From Riptortus pedestris (lineage: Eukaryota > Arthropoda > Insecta > Hemiptera > Alydidae), in NCBI GenBank assembly GCA_019009955.1, contig CM032232.1, positions 71,427,501 through 71,491,500 of the forward strand: DNA of 64,000 nt, read 5' to 3'. Shown one piece after another: positions 24,993 to 37,639 of this stretch (within the stretch, counting starts at the first letter, position 1; every line of letters starts with the position of its first letter). The notes under the pieces are model-generated. The model searched no databases, was not told the DNA's origin, and saw only the letters and a program-made list of their open reading frames with translations. The translations under genes were made by a program, and so were the position numbers.

Positions 24993-25839
24993 TTACGACC
25001 CACACAGAATGATATAAAATAATAGCATAGGTTCTACGAAAGAAAAATAATCCGTTTTCCTTGGATTAAATATTCCGATACTTCCGAAATTGAATACTGC
25101 CGTACTGGATATTTAACATTGCTTAAATTTGAACACTTTCGACTAAAAACCCCTTCTCCAAAGAAAAATCGAAAAACTACTTGCCAGAAAGCGAGGCTAC
25201 TGGTTTCCGCAAGCCAAGAGTATTTTCTCCTAATATCAGAGGTCATAGGTCCACGACCTCAAAGCCTCTCATGTATAACCTCTCCCGGGAGTCGTACAAA
25301 CTCGACCCAATGAACTCGCTGGGGACCTATTTCGGGATACTTTGGAGAACTGGTAAATGAGGTAGCACTCCCAATACAACTTCTAAAGACCTACTTAATA
25401 GCAGAGTTGGACAAAAATTATATTCGATTTCGGATGATGGATAAACTAGGTGCTTTCTTCAATTTGTATCTACAAATTTTAAATATCTGTTATTATAAAA
25501 TACGAACCGATAATTTCTTTTATCCACTATCTTTTATATTTTAAAAAATCGTATAAATAGTTCCTACATCCCTCGTATAAAAATTATATTCGACGAGTCT
25601 AAAGTGTTTCTGTAAAAAGTACAGGAAAGTTAATGATCCCACAAATTATTATTATTTAAAGCCGTAAACCGATTTTTTTGAAAGCTGTGTAGCTCAAACC
25701 ACTCAGTGGATTTTCGAGATTGAGATATGGATTCGTTACTCATGGTCGCTTTTTGCTTTGAAAAAATTGAATTTGAGGTACCTCCCACTCCCGACGAATC
25801 AGCACTTCCTAATTTTTTTATCCAATCCCCTCCCACCCC

Positions 25840-26220
25840 CACGACACATTAAATTCAGTATTTCTCTGGCCGTGTCGGGTATCGCTTTACCGATCCGGGA
25901 AAAAACTCCCTGTTCGTTCGGCACCTTCAACTGGAATAACCGCCGTCTGCCGCCCCGACGTGACGATTGAATTCGAAAGTATACTTTTTTTGAGCGACGT
26001 GAAACGCCCGTTCTATCGTCTTATTTTTTTTCTTTTCAAAGCGTCATTTTTCAACTAGAGCGAACGGACTAGGTACCCACCGAGGCAATTTCCCATACCT
26101 CACCCCTCCGCCCTATACGGACCCTCCAAAATCGACTCTCCTAAAACTCCCCTCTTTCCGCCACTCTCCCTTCTCTCACGATGAGCCTACGCCAGCCGAT
26201 GAGTAGAAGGGGGTGGGAGG
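25840..26220. promoter_or_regulatory. CpG-rich promoter-like block
   Basis: Dense CG dinucleotides (for example ACCGCCGTCTGCCGCCCCGA, TGACGTG-like TGACGATT, CGAACGGACTAGG) form an island of balanced base composition. It has no repeats until the HINE-like copy at 26213. Compatible with a promoter or non-coding first exon; strand and target unknown. Confidence 0.3.
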
Positions 26221-26410
26221 GTTACATAAGGCTGAAAACAAAGTACGAATAACTCGATTAGTTACGAAAAAATGTATAAAACAAAAATTGTAGAGCTTCT
26301 ATAATTTAACAATAATGATTATATAACATTTTAGGGTCCAACTAATAATAATGGACATATTTTGAATTTATGAATTCCCCTCCCTATTTAAACCCTTTCC
26401 TACTCTTGGT
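26213..26410 (+). mobile_element. HINE-like repeat, middle fragment
   Basis: ATAAGGCTGAAAACAAAGTA, AATAATGGACATATTTTGAA and the C-rich block before CTTGGTCCGA. It is joined to (TG)n and (GA)n runs at 26412-26487. Confidence 0.5.
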
Positions 26411-26411
26411 C

Positions 26412-26415
26412 CGAG

Positions 26416-26487
<72 letters not shown>
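26412..26487. repeat. (TG)n then (GA)n compound microsatellite
   Basis: About 19 TG units, a GAGGGTGA spacer, then about 14 GA units. Confidence 0.95.
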
Positions 26488-26490
<3 letters not shown>

Positions 26491-27534
26491 AAAATGGGAG
26501 CTCTTAAACTATAGATTTTGAATAATGAAAGAGATCAAATAACTTCTAAAAAGGAGCTACTCAATCATTACAAATCGAATCCTCTCGTGGGCCAAGGTCT
26601 TCGGACTTGGATTATGAATAATAGGATATTTTCATTCTATGTGGTTATAATAAGAGGGGATATAATACTTGAAAGGGCAGAGGATGGGGTGAGGTTTAAA
26701 GGGACATGGCGTGATTCCTGAATACATGACCTGGTTCTCAGGTAGCAGGCAACCCTACACCGGGAAGCCCTAACCAGGCTTCCTCACTATACCACCAGCT
26801 CTGCATCGCTGCTCTTCCATCATCACTATGCAAAAACTCTAAGCAGCAGGACAAATTCTGAAAGAACAACTTAATGCCGCTCATTTCTTCATGGAAACGC
26901 CAATTGTTCAAAGGGGTCAGGTCAAAGTACTATCTACTGAGTAATCATCCGTAGAGACGATAGGCCTCACTAATCGCCACCCCCTCGGCAATATTTCCTT
27001 GGAATGAAATATTTCGGAGTAGCGTGATATTGCTCCGCATGTCGGAATCATTTAATTGAGCTTTGTATGAAAAACGGACATCACAATTTGTCATTTGCAT
27101 TTGAACACCTCATGAAATAGAACTACCCAACACCGTCAACAACACCCATAGTCGAAATGCTTATGAATGCACTTTATGGGTCCATAAAAGACGATAAATA
27201 ATTTAAAGGTCCATATCATTTATTATTGTCACTATAAAAGTAATTCTTTTTTTTACATTAAGAGTTTCACAATGTAGGCGACATAGATCATTTAAGTTTT
27301 AAAAAAGAAGAAGACTGTAATTAGAAGAATATTGGACAAAAACACAGAAAAAAAATTACAGTTAAACCAATAAATAGATGATATAAAATAGAAACTAAAA
27401 TTATATAGTAATACAGGTAAAATAGATTTCAAAGAAAATGTGCGGGCCACTTGACCAATCTAACTGCTGAAATTTTAGAGGTCAAGTTTGGCTCATAAAC
27501 CACTTTTTAACTTAGGACATATTTCCAGGGGCGG

Positions 27535-27785
27535 TTACTGTACTATTAATGGGTAATCACTATTCCTCCAAATAGATGCACCAGGTTCGAGTCCGGGAAT
27601 TGCATGCTAGTGGTGTTTGACACTGCAGTTAACGAGTGTTGAAGTTAGTCTTCTATACATTCTCCCAGTACACACTAACACGACGAGATAAATGAGTAGC
27701 TACTGGAATAAAGAACGTAATGCCACTGAAATACAGCAGGGAACACCCCAAGCTTAACACTTGGTGATTCCAACAGCGCCGTGTA
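27535..27785 (+). mobile_element. possible second SINE-like element
   Basis: CACCAGGTTCGAGTCCGGGA is a pol III box B; about 200 bases follow with CCCAGTACACACTAACACGA and CACTTGGTGATTCCAACAGC. It is unlike family A. Ends not defined. Confidence 0.35.
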
Positions 27786-28819
27786 GGACACCCAGCCAAA
27801 AGATTTTCATTTTTAAATATTTTTAGAGGACGTTTAGCTATACATTTATCCTTCTGCTCGACTCAAAGAAAACGCGTATAACTCCAAACGACGCAGAAGA
27901 GACTTACATCTAACCTAGAACTACATTTGTTCCGTTAATTTGTCCACAATTTACGCACAGTTACAGACAAGCATAATTTTAAAAGTATTGCATACTATTA
28001 GAAGAAAGAGTGTATTTTTTGTAGATATTTATGAAAAAGCTTAAGTGCAAGCTCAATAACTAAAAGAACACCAACGTGGGTAGCGAACCCATTCACGCCT
28101 TTACTGGATTTATAGTTACAGAAGATAGCAAATGGAATAGGTCATCCAGTTTAAACTATCTAATACAAACTAATAATGTTTAAACTGTTTCGCAATAATT
28201 CGATTTCCCGCCCTTCAAACTAGTATAAACAGACACACAAGGCAGGAGGAGAATAAATGTACAAACATCGAGGGACAGTTGTCAAACTTACAAATAACAT
28301 AAATATTCCCCCTGAGTTGTTTTACTTGACTTAATTAGTGACTTATGTATTGGAACAGGCCGCGTGTAGTCGACAAGATACACAAACGTTTTCCTAAAAC
28401 AATTAAACTTATCAACTTAAATATTGTAATAGGATGAATAAGCCTGGAAATACTACACATTCTACAAAAACAGATTCTGAAAGGCACTCAGTTCATAGGA
28501 CGAGATATAGTTCTATAAATACCTAAATATTCGAATGCTATATAGATGACATAGAACCTACAATTTAGATTGGAAAAAAAAGTCATGAAGGAAATACATA
28601 AATTCTATTAAGCAGATTTCTGACTTTCTGAAGTGACGCCCAATGGAAGCAATCCGGGGATCGTCTAGCACATTCGATTTTCTATTTCTCACTCAGTAAA
28701 CGTCCTTACCACCCCGCTAAAGTGTAAATTGCATGAGTACATGAGTAGTATTAGGAATGTACCAAAAAAAAAAATGTTTAACAATTTAAAGCATGCAGTA
28801 GCAATTATTTAGTCGTCAT

Positions 28820-28980
28820 TAGGCATGTAACATGTTTCAATCTAACGCTTTGTACCAATATATGGAGGATTTCGCATTTTAAACACCACACCTCCTGGTT
28901 CGTTTTCAATCATTAGTGAACTTGACCTTAGGTTTTACCACATCATGTTTAACTGAACTCCCATTTACGGAATAAGCTGT
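28820..28980 (+). mobile_element. HINE-like repeat, degenerate middle fragment
   Basis: CACCTCCTGGTTCGTTTTCA and ATCATTAGTGAACTTGACCT resemble the family middle; heavily diverged. Confidence 0.35.
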
Positions 28981-28984
28981 TCCT

Positions 28985-29630
28985 GTAGAGACAAGGCCAC
29001 GCATCAAGATGACTGTTCGACACCACCCCCTGGCAATTATTATTTAGAATAAAAAGTGACTTGGAAACCTCACATCACATTAAAAAGACAAGAATTAAGA
29101 TTTTATCATACATAACAAACGATTGATTTATACGTCGGTACTCACACCAATATGGACATACGGGCTTGAACTTTTGGGGTTCCACTAAACCATCAAATTC
29201 CTACAAAATCCTAACCCTCCAATCCAGAATACTCCGCAAAATTGCATATTCCCCATTTTACGTATCCAACTTAACTCTCCATAACAACCTGAACATTCAT
29301 TTTGTCCATACCCTCCCAAAATCCCGATATCAGAAATTCCACTCTCTCCTTCCCGCACATCCTAATCCTTTAATCGAATCACTTTCATCTACCCATATTC
29401 CAGAACACCCAAGACGACGTCTGAAGCGAAAGTGTCAAAGTGATCTTCTACACAGTATAACTCCATATAGTACAATACAATTTTCCCTCCAATGTGGGTA
29501 TTATCAATGGACAACTTCCCACCTCAGGTGAATAATCAAGCCAATTGTTAAATCATTGATATCATTTTCTTGTAATATTTATATTCGTTGTTGCAAATAA
29601 ACGAATAAATATTTAAAAAAAAAAGAATAA
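28985..29630 (+). mobile_element. 5'-truncated Jockey-type non-LTR retrotransposon with poly(A) tail
   Basis: A frame at 29166-29531 has FWGSTKPSNSYKILTLQSRI, RKIAYSPFYVSN and PNPLIESLSSTHIPEHPRRR. These match the C-terminal end of Jockey-clade ORF2 (the usual LWG-A-SN-KIQ-QSK-LR-I-NAPWYVSN motif). Just upstream, in another frame, LTPIWTYGLEL (about 29138-29172) is the expected preceding motif, so one frameshift separates them. A short 3' UTR ends in an A-rich tail at 29612-29630. Confidence 0.75.
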
Positions 29631-29819
29631 AAAATTCTAAATTTAACAAATATAAATCATAGATGTGGTTATTTTATGAAAAAAAGAAAAAAAAGTGTAA
29701 GCCTAGATTTCAGCCAAAACAGCAACCAGACACATTTTTAAATTCAAGCATTTTCAAGTAAATTGGAATTTTAATTAGTTTACTATTTTGAAGGCACTTT
29801 TGGAGCCATCGTTTTCAAA

Positions 29820-31960
29820 TTAGGAGCTAGTAGCTAAAGTTAGGTCTATATATGGGTCCTAAAGAGAGGCCATTAAAAGCGAGGAGTTTGTGGAGAACAA
29901 TGTGGTGGCGGGAGCGCCTCTTGAGAGGGCCAACCATTAGACAAGTTCCAACATCCCTCGTCCCTAACATACAGCCTGGGATTACGGCGGGGGTGGCAAA
30001 ACAGGGAAGGCTCAACTCTCTTAGTTCCACGGAGTACTCATAACAGTGGGGCTAAAAGGGCTGCCAAGTCGGCGGGTCTCATGAAAATTCACAACACCAA
30101 GAGGAAAACTTGCAGCCCAGCACAATACACTCTCTTCGAGTTACTCCAAGTATCAGTGAGTTTCTGAAAAGGAGGATGTGCTGTTGACGTCTATCATATA
30201 TCTTTCTAAGACCACAGCCATTACTAAAGTTCTAACAACCCTCCTTACGTTCCATAGCCCATAATTGACGTAAAATGTAATACCCTCATGAAAAAGGCCT
30301 CATAATTGCTAAGCTAAAGGGAGAACACATTTTGAGTGTCCCTTAATTAGAAGGAGTAAGTAGAAATGTTCATATTCTCTTCCTATGAGAAATACTTAAG
30401 CTACCAAGAAGGCCTTAAGTAATATTTCAGAACAACTTAAGTAACTGTCAAGTTGGTAACTCTGAATTAATAATATACTTGTCTGAATTAATAATAAGAT
30501 GCATACTGGTACAAAGGACCTTTCATGCTATACACAATCCTCCATTTAAATTCTGCATTAATCGTTTTACATAAATTGCAAAGACTTTATTAATGAACCT
30601 AATGGTCCATGAAATTCGGATTCAATTGAGTAGTAAATTTTTAAAAATTGCTAAGAAAATAAAGTCTTTTTCTTCCAGAGAATCACCCCACATGCTTTCT
30701 GGGATTTTAGGAGTAACATCGAGTTCACATAATTTCATCAGGATTGTAAAGTTTTTCGAAATGGTAATGTTGTTTTCTTTAAAACAACCCTAAAATCTAA
30801 ATTCAATAGGCAAGATAACAAGCGTAAACAACTTCCAACTAAATCCTCAAGAAAATCGAGTTGGAGATTCCACATATTTCGTTGTATTCGTTTCAAAAAA
30901 ATCATAAAATCTGAGCAAGTATGATAAGACGTAATAACTTACACAGTTCTAGCACGTTGTCGTGCATCTATTAAAGACACTTTTTAATTGTTTTCTCCCC
31001 GAAATTAGAATAACTATGAATTCACTCTAGACAGTCCTTCACAACAAAACGCTACCCTTATGAATAAGGAAGAAAATAGTTCTAACAATAGTTAAACCAA
31101 CCATATTCATTTACCTATATTTCTTATCATGCGAGTGTAGTCAACTAAAAATAAATGAATACACGCACACGCACACGCATGAGTGAGTGTTTCGATCCGT
31201 CAGACTGATGCAGTAACATTTAAGTTCAAATTCGGCCAACACTGCAGTCCTCCGATCAGGCTTGCTGGTTTAAATTAGGCAGACTTGGAGCAAGTAGTAG
31301 CAGTTTCTGTGTAACAGTGGCTACATTTTGCCAAACTAACTAAGCCAGATGAGTTCTAAGTGATCTAAAGACGAGTTGAGATAAGAATGAATTATGATGC
31401 TTTATTTCTAAGAAAATTTTAGGCAGCTCTTGAAACCTCTACCAGGTAAACGATCGGCTACTGATGATAAAGATATCTCATCTCTTTTATTATCAGTGGG
31501 GACGAAAACTTATTTCGAACCATTCTTGATGATAATGAAATGTACTAGAATTGATGTTCTACACATTTTTTTCAAACTTCTATAGTAACGAATTTATATG
31601 TATTCTTTTTGGTTTTGGGCATTCTGTAAAGCTCCATACTTCATGGAGATAGGGTTTCACTTCAAGTAACTATATCACTAGTCGCCTCATATCCGGCTGA
31701 AATTTGAAGTTTGGTTAATTCTAGGAAAGAGGGAAATGGAGATTTCAATTTGCAGATGACATCATCTGTGCAGGTATGAACGCGACGTCAATGTGTGTCA
31801 TTCCTAAAGGTAGGAAACGTGTTTTGTTCACATTGTCCCTGCGTAAAGGACTTCATCTTGGATTTCATAGGTTTGAAGATGGGTACATGGGTTGTCAATA
31901 TTATCAGTCCTAACAAATAAGTTCATTTTAACGAAGTCTTTTACTTCATAGCTCCTTTAT
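29820..31960. other. no recognised gene; GC-richer patch at 29850-30170
   Basis: The patch (for example GTGGTGGCGGGAGCGCCTCT) has overlapping open frames on both strands but no domain. The rest is AT-rich, with a short (CACACG)n run at 31164-31180. Confidence 0.4.
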
Positions 31961-31967
31961 CCCTGGC

Positions 31968-32480
31968 CGAGAGTTGGGTTAAACATGGGTCTTAGTTATC
32001 CTTATTGTGTGGCTGTATAGAGTTCGGGTGGATATGGTCTGGGTAGACGGTCCCACTCAAGTAGATAAACTCGGGACAACGAGTATGTATCGGAGACCAT
32101 CCTCCTGTGCTTTGCCGGCCCTGCTGTTCTACCATTCAGGGTTTGCGCGAGAGTTGGGTTAAACATGGGACTTAGTTATCCTTATTGTGTGGCTGTATAG
32201 AGTTCGGGTGGATATGGTCTGGGTAGACGGTCCCACTCAAGTAGATAAACTCGGGACAACGAGTATGTATCGGAGACCATCCTCCTGTGCTTTGCCGGCC
32301 CTGCTGTTCTACCATTCATTAAACATGGGACTTAGTTATCCTTATTGTGTGGCTCTATAGAGTTCGGGTGGATATGGTCTGGGTAGACGGTCCCACTCAA
32401 GTAGATAAACTCGGGACAACGAGTATGTATCGGAGACCATCCTCCTGTGCTTTGCCGGCCCTGCTGTTCTACCATTCAGG
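31968..32480 (+). repeat. tandem triplication, units of ~180, 171 and 160 bp
   Basis: Three consecutive units start near 31968, 32148 and 32319, sharing TAAACATGGGACTTAGTTAT through TGCTGTTCTACCATTCA with only about one or two substitutions in total. The third lacks the 20-base CAGGGTTTGCGCGAGAGTTG-like junction. They are GC-richer than the surroundings and nearly identical, so recent. Confidence 0.93.
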
Positions 32481-33690
32481 GTTTTGGGGTTGATACCACA
32501 ATGGCACCACAGGGAGCAGCCACCGTTGACAGCCAGTGACGTAAGACACTGACGGGTGGTGGCCGGATCCGCTGAGCGGTAGCCGGTCATTCAATTCGCA
32601 GAATGGAAGTATCAGAAATGATTTTGGAGGTGCTTCCCAGCACTCTCGGTCACAATTGACAATATCATATCATCTTAAGATGAGATTGTTGTTTGAATCA
32701 CTTAAGAAAGTTAGGTAAAAAGTTATATGACCTTCCATACTATCAGCTGGTAGGTGGGAATGGATATGTGAGTGGCAGTTAAGGCCTAACATACAGGGAT
32801 CCCTCCACTTCTCAGCAACAACGTATGCACATATTATAGTTAATGACCTGTTACAGTATACACAGAAACAAGAATTTTAAATATATAAAAGAAGCATGAA
32901 AATGTAATGAAGTCGCAATGTGGATTAATGGATACTTTCTAAAAAAATTGAATGGGTCACTTACTTATCTACGGATTCATTATTAGTAATAATTATGCCA
33001 AGATCATGTGAAATGAATGTTGTTCATTTATGTAGGAGCTCCAATGTCACGAACCAAAATACAAATTTCATTTACTTAAAAAGCAAGGACAAAACAATGG
33101 TATTTAATTACTTAAGCCCTCCAGCGTACCTGCTCCCCTCGAGAGTTGTATTGTGACAGGTGGTTAAAGAAAAGAAAAAGAAATGTGAATGAAGAAGAAA
33201 GAAAAAAAGGTCTTACTTGCCTAATGGTTTCAGGGTGGTGTTCTGCTCCGAGGACCAACAACATTTTGCATTCTCTTGAATTTTGGGGCGCGAATTGTTT
33301 GCCTATAACCTACCCATGGCTTTTCGAGCGAAACAAAATGGACTTTTTCGGCTGCTCTGACAAAAGACCTTTCTTTGTTGAAGGATACGGCAGTCCATTA
33401 CTTTGATGAATTCATCTGCCGCAGTCACTACCCTTCTCGACTCGGAATTAAAACACCAGACTTCTGACAAGGGGTGGGGTATTGGGCTTAGTTTTGTCCT
33501 CCAACTTTTATCTCAACATCTAACACAGTTCAAAAAAATAACAGAAAACTTTTTTTAACAAGTTTACATTAAATTAATTTTAAAAAGTAATATTCTTAAC
33601 ATACCTCTAGTTATATATTAAAACCTTTCATTTAAATTAATAATAATATATTTCATTGTAAATAAAGAGAGGGAAACAGGTTAGCTATGT
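32480..33690. other. no recognised gene
   Basis: An 86-codon frame at 33146-33406 with a Lys/Glu/Arg-rich start shows no family features; it may be chance. Confidence 0.35.
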
Positions 33691-33815
33691 ATGTTAAGGG
33701 TTAGGCCTTAATCTCACTTGGTAAATCTAGAGCCTTGAGTTCTATTCTCGATTGGGAATAAGGAATTCTGTAGATAATCCATCCCAATTAGCTTTATTAA
33801 CACAAAGTGGAGCAT
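33690..33815 (+). mobile_element. SINE with internal deletion (family A)
   Basis: GGCCTTAATCTCACTTGGTA and a box B-like GAGTTCTATTCTCGATTGGG run directly to TAGATAATCCATCCCAATTA and CACAAAGTGG; the middle is missing. Confidence 0.75.
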
Positions 33816-33918
33816 AACATTTTTTATCTAAAGATAGCCGCCATACTGTCAGATGAAAAGATGAATTTCTAGTTATAAAGATTTTCTAAAACTGTTCTAA
33901 ATATTAGAGTAATATTTA

Positions 33919-33919
33919 A

Positions 33920-33972
<53 letters not shown>
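33919..33972. repeat. (TA)n microsatellite
   Basis: About 26 TA repeats; no HINE-like sequence is recognisable beside it. Confidence 0.95.
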
Positions 33973-33973
<1 letters not shown>

Positions 33974-33975
33974 TC

Positions 33976-34070
33976 CTTTCGGTCGACGGGGAGGTCTCAG
34001 TTACTGCCTTCAAATTACAGATGTTCAGCTCCCGACTTCCTCCAACCTATTAAGCTACGACTCCCCCGTT
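33976..34070 (-). mobile_element. possible tRNA-like SINE head
   Basis: On the - strand GGGGGAGTCGTAGCTTAATA followed by GGTTGGAG resembles a tRNA A box; no clear B box is seen. It lies next to a (TA)n run. Confidence 0.2.
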
Positions 34071-34321
34071 TTATTTATTTTTTTTTTTTTCTATAGAGGC
34101 CATTAACTATCTTTCAGGGCTATATATAGCGTTTGTAACATTCAACGTGCCAGTTTTGTCTAGAAAGTCCACAATTTCCGAATTTCCGACTTAAATCATT
34201 TAAAAATATTGTTTGTAAAAGTTTCCCCAATCAGACAATCAAAACATTTCTGTATTCGTTGCGAGAGTCCAGGTTCACCTTATGCTTAACAAAAGGTCAT
34301 TCTTCTTTATGAACATCCACG

Positions 34322-34827
34322 TTTTAGCAGATTTCCCTTAATGGAAATCAGTTATTGAGGTCGTAGGCTTTTGTTTGATCGTTACCAAACTTGATATTTA
34401 ATCGTTTTATGTAAAAAGAAAGATCAAGTTCGTTATGGCTGAAATCGGACCAGTGGAAGGGGGGGGGGAGCTTTAGAGAGGGATTTTCGAAAATTCGAAA
34501 TATCTCCGTTACTATACGTCGGATCGAAAAATTGTACAGAACCAATCTTATTGCAAATATTAAATTTACAATAAATATTGTTATATGCATTTATTCTCTA
34601 TGTTGAATATTAACCGAGATATTTGCATTTTTATTGTGTTCACATACGAGATGAGATCGGCTTAAGTCGATTCTATTCGGGACTTTCCACCGAAAGCTAG
34701 TTCGGCTCACGTGAAATTGGTTTAGGTACTCGTTACTACTACTGTTATTAGTAGGCAGATTTCTCTATTGTAAAACTTCACGTGGGAAATCTGCTTAGTT
34801 TAAGCAGCCCCTGCGTGACGGACTTTA
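34322..34827 (-). mobile_element. HINE-like repeat, both ends present, core deleted
   Basis: TTTTAGCAGATTTCCCTTAA to GGAAATCTGCTTAGTTTAAG with CAGCCCCTGCGTGACGGAC. The (TA)n and the segment next to it are missing, so TATTGAGGTCGTAG joins straight to TTTGTTTGATCGTTACC. Confidence 0.85.
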
Positions 34828-34867
34828 TTTTTTTTATAATATATATCACCTGTCATTCTGCAAGACA

Positions 34868-35000
34868 TACAGTTTTGAACGGACCTCATTTGCGTTTTTC
34901 TCCTAGGTAGGATCTATGGGCATTTGAAGAAAAATTTCGAAAATCGTGCCATGAGTGCAACCTCAATAGCGGATTTCTCTTAAGGCAAATCTCCCAAAAT
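34868..35000 (+). mobile_element. HINE-like repeat, 3' fragment
   Basis: CAGTTTTGAACGGACCTCAT, TAGGTAGGATCTATGGGC, ATGAGTGCAACCTCAATAGC and a damaged palindrome CTCTTAAGGCAAATC. Confidence 0.8.
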
Positions 35001-36099
35001 AAAAACGAAAGGGTCATTGCATTGAGACTGCTGCTTAAGACAGTGACCGATTTACAAAAGCTCTCCCCATAAATTTCAAACTGTTTAACTAAGTTTCCAG
35101 AGTAGGAAGGGGTTTGGGAGGTGTATCTTTCAACTTCTTTGCACTTACATTTTTCTCTGTCCTCTGATCCATAAAGACCAAGAGAAAAAGTTTTAAATGA
35201 AAAATATCTTGCGGGAGTGACTCTTTGAGATTAAGTTTGAAGAGGGAAGGGCTGAGAGAATTAAGACTTGCCTCAGAGAAGTAAGGAGGCTCCTTGACCT
35301 TTCGAGTGGCACACTGCCTCCTTCAGGCCTTCCTCCCTTTCATCCATCTCTGCTAATGAGTTTTTTTCACTATTAACATCACAAGAACCGAGAGGGCGGA
35401 TCGTAATTTTCATGATAGCAACATTTCTTTTTTGACCCATCCTGCATAAAATATCACCGTCGAAAAAAGCAATTTATAAACCTAAAGTCGTAATTAGCAT
35501 CTCACGGGAGAACATTTAGAATGGGCTGAAGTAGATAAATCTCCAAAAAAGAACTCTCAATTTCAGGTCACTACTCACAATTCTACTGCCTTATTGACCT
35601 ATTAATACTGTGACTCCTAATTCAAGACCAAACTCAACCAAACCCCAAACTCTAATCAACGTAATGTCAGGTGGGTTTTCGAATTACTCCTTTCGTATCT
35701 GTAAATAAAATTGAGATTGAGACTACTGAATTTCCTGTAGCTTCCTGTATGTCCTAGAGGGCCGAACTAGCGGGCAAAACGACAATTCTCCGAGGAACGA
35801 TTATAACAGTTCAACAGGACAGCATTTCACTAACGAGAATGAGCATCGCCACAAATTTAAAAAAGAACACTCTATCCTGTTAGGTTACTGGCTTAAAATC
35901 CTGCTAATTCAAAAACGACTTTATGCACTTGTTCCTGAGGCAAAATGCACCCATTTAATATTTGATGTACGAAAATCTGTAAGCGCAGACCACTGTTACA
36001 CGGGGGTGGCGGAATCAAGATATGTCTACAAATAAAAATCGGCGATAGACATAAAAATCTTATATAGCCCATGATATTGTATATTAAATTTTCTACAAA

Positions 36100-36380
36100 T
36101 TGTGTTCTATCCTTTTTTTTTTCTAAATCTAATGTTAATAAAAAAGACAAGCCTGTATAGCAAAAAACACCTACTAACAGAATGCAGATTACGAACTTTC
36201 TTAAACATTCCACATGACTTGAACGAACTACTGACTGAGTGTAGCCCACATATTGCCACGATTCTGACATATTTAAAAACAATTGGGCAGTTTGAGAATA
36301 TTTAATTACATATTTTCAAATTTTTTAATGTGTGCGTGCGTGCGTGCGTATTTGTGTGTGTGTGTGTGTGTGCGTCAGAG

Positions 36381-36432
<52 letters not shown>

Positions 36433-36695
36433 GTGTATAAATTTGAATGATGCCTATTTTTATGAACATCTTTTGTTTCAAAGTTACCAAGTTTACTTTT
36501 CACATATTTATTTGCCACCTGTTTTTAGTTCTATGTTGTGTTCGTGTTTCTTGTTTCTTTTGTGTTCCGTTTCCTTAGTTTCGTTCATTATATTATTTGG
36601 TGTTCCATTTTTCGTTATTTTTTTACTTGTTTTGTTTTCCCCCATGTTTAAGAAGAGCCAAGTAGCCATAGCTGCGGAGCTCTACATAATAAACA
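36100..36695 (+). mobile_element. 5'-truncated copy of the same LINE family, with a microsatellite-rich 3' UTR
   Basis: KHLLTECRLRTFLNIPHDLN (36159 on) and a matching remainder ending TYLKTIGQFENI are the same C-terminal end as in the copy at 48781-49815. The Cys-containing block before it is partly deleted and shifted. A 3' UTR of about 390 bases contains TGCG, TG, GATA and GA runs (36328-36431) and ends TGCGGAGCTCTACATAATAA near 36690, the same 3' terminus as its partner. Confidence 0.72.
36328..36431. repeat. compound TGCG/TG/GATA/GA microsatellite in LINE 3' UTR
   Basis: TGCGTGCGTGCG, then TG repeats, then GATAGATAGATA, then about 16 GA repeats. Confidence 0.95.
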
Positions 36696-37273
36696 AATAA
36701 ATAATATTAAGAGAGATATTGTTATAGTTGAGCAATTGTTATAGTTTGTAGCGTCCAATAAATCCCTACTCCAACTCATCTCACAGCGATTGTTCATTGT
36801 GTTTACATTATTTTTATCGGACAAGTTCGAGAAAGAATTTAAAGAAAGTATAAAATTTTGTTGCAAATTTAATTTTCTAATTCACAATTGGTGTTCTATA
36901 CTTTTTCCCCTAAATCGAATTTTTGTCCCCTATTTACATTTTTTAGTTTTCCGCCCTCTGAAGCCTCCACCGCTATTAATGCAATTTAGTATTTGTAGAA
37001 GCTGAGCCACTAAACACCTAATGTCCAATTTAAATTTGAAGTCCTGTTTACATAGTCGTCTTATTACAGGAAGACAGGGGATATATAGTGTTAGATCATC
37101 AGCGTGTCTAGGTTATTTTAAAGCCCTTGAGTGATGGAACTTTTGAATTATGGAAAATACTTGTGTGCAGATGTCACTCCAAAACTACATTTATGCACTC
37201 AGGTAGGGTATAACGAAATAAAATCACACAAAAATATTGCATAAAACTTTTAACCTAAAGTTAAACTTTTAAA

Positions 37274-37410
37274 TTATAATAAGCCATAATGGCTGATTCC
37301 CCTCTTAAATGGGCGGTTGAATAGCATCTCCCCTAATGTAAACATGTAGGGATGTGGGGTGTCGTTTTTAAAGCTTGTGTTGTAGAATAAGAATATGCCT
37401 GTTAGAATTC
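37274..37410 (-). pseudogene. possible Gypsy-type integrase C-terminal fragment
   Basis: On the - strand the frame ends FLFYNTSFKNDTPHPYMFTL followed by GEMLFNRPFKRGISHYGLL. The usual end of Gypsy integrase cores is F-x-Y-R-N-T-P-H-S-T-T-G-x-T-P-x-E-x-L-F-x-R-x-x-R-T-x-L-D-x-L. The pattern fits but is short and decayed, and no LTR or protease/RT was found nearby. Confidence 0.35.
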
Positions 37411-37639
37411 CATGATCCATGCCAAAATGATCAAGGTCTTCTGGTATTGACCGTGTCATAGTATTTTGTATCAACGTTTCTCTAGTTCTACTGTTACCTC
37501 CTTCAAGGTAGAAAACCCGGGAGAAAAAGCGGATTTCTCTGTTGAGATAAACTGAAGAAGCTAGTTTTAGGACTAACAAAAGGTTAGTGTGAAATACCAT
37601 TACACTATCAACACCAGAAGACCTCGGTAATCAAGGATA

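Noticed and set aside
24756..25246. Frames at 24756-24968 and 25034-25246
   Set aside because: The first is a by-product of the near-palindrome; the second overlaps an opposite frame and has no splice or domain support.
29827..30043. Overlapping opposite frames as a gene
   Set aside because: A GC-richer patch keeps both strands open; neither frame has recognisable motifs or splice sites.
31968..32480. CRISPR-like array
   Set aside because: Units are long (160-180 bp), contiguous and spacer-free, in an animal genome; they are a tandem duplication.
35893..36282. 129-codon - strand frame
   Set aside because: It overlaps antisense to the LINE copy at 36100-36695, whose sense protein is recognisable; no domain in the - frame.
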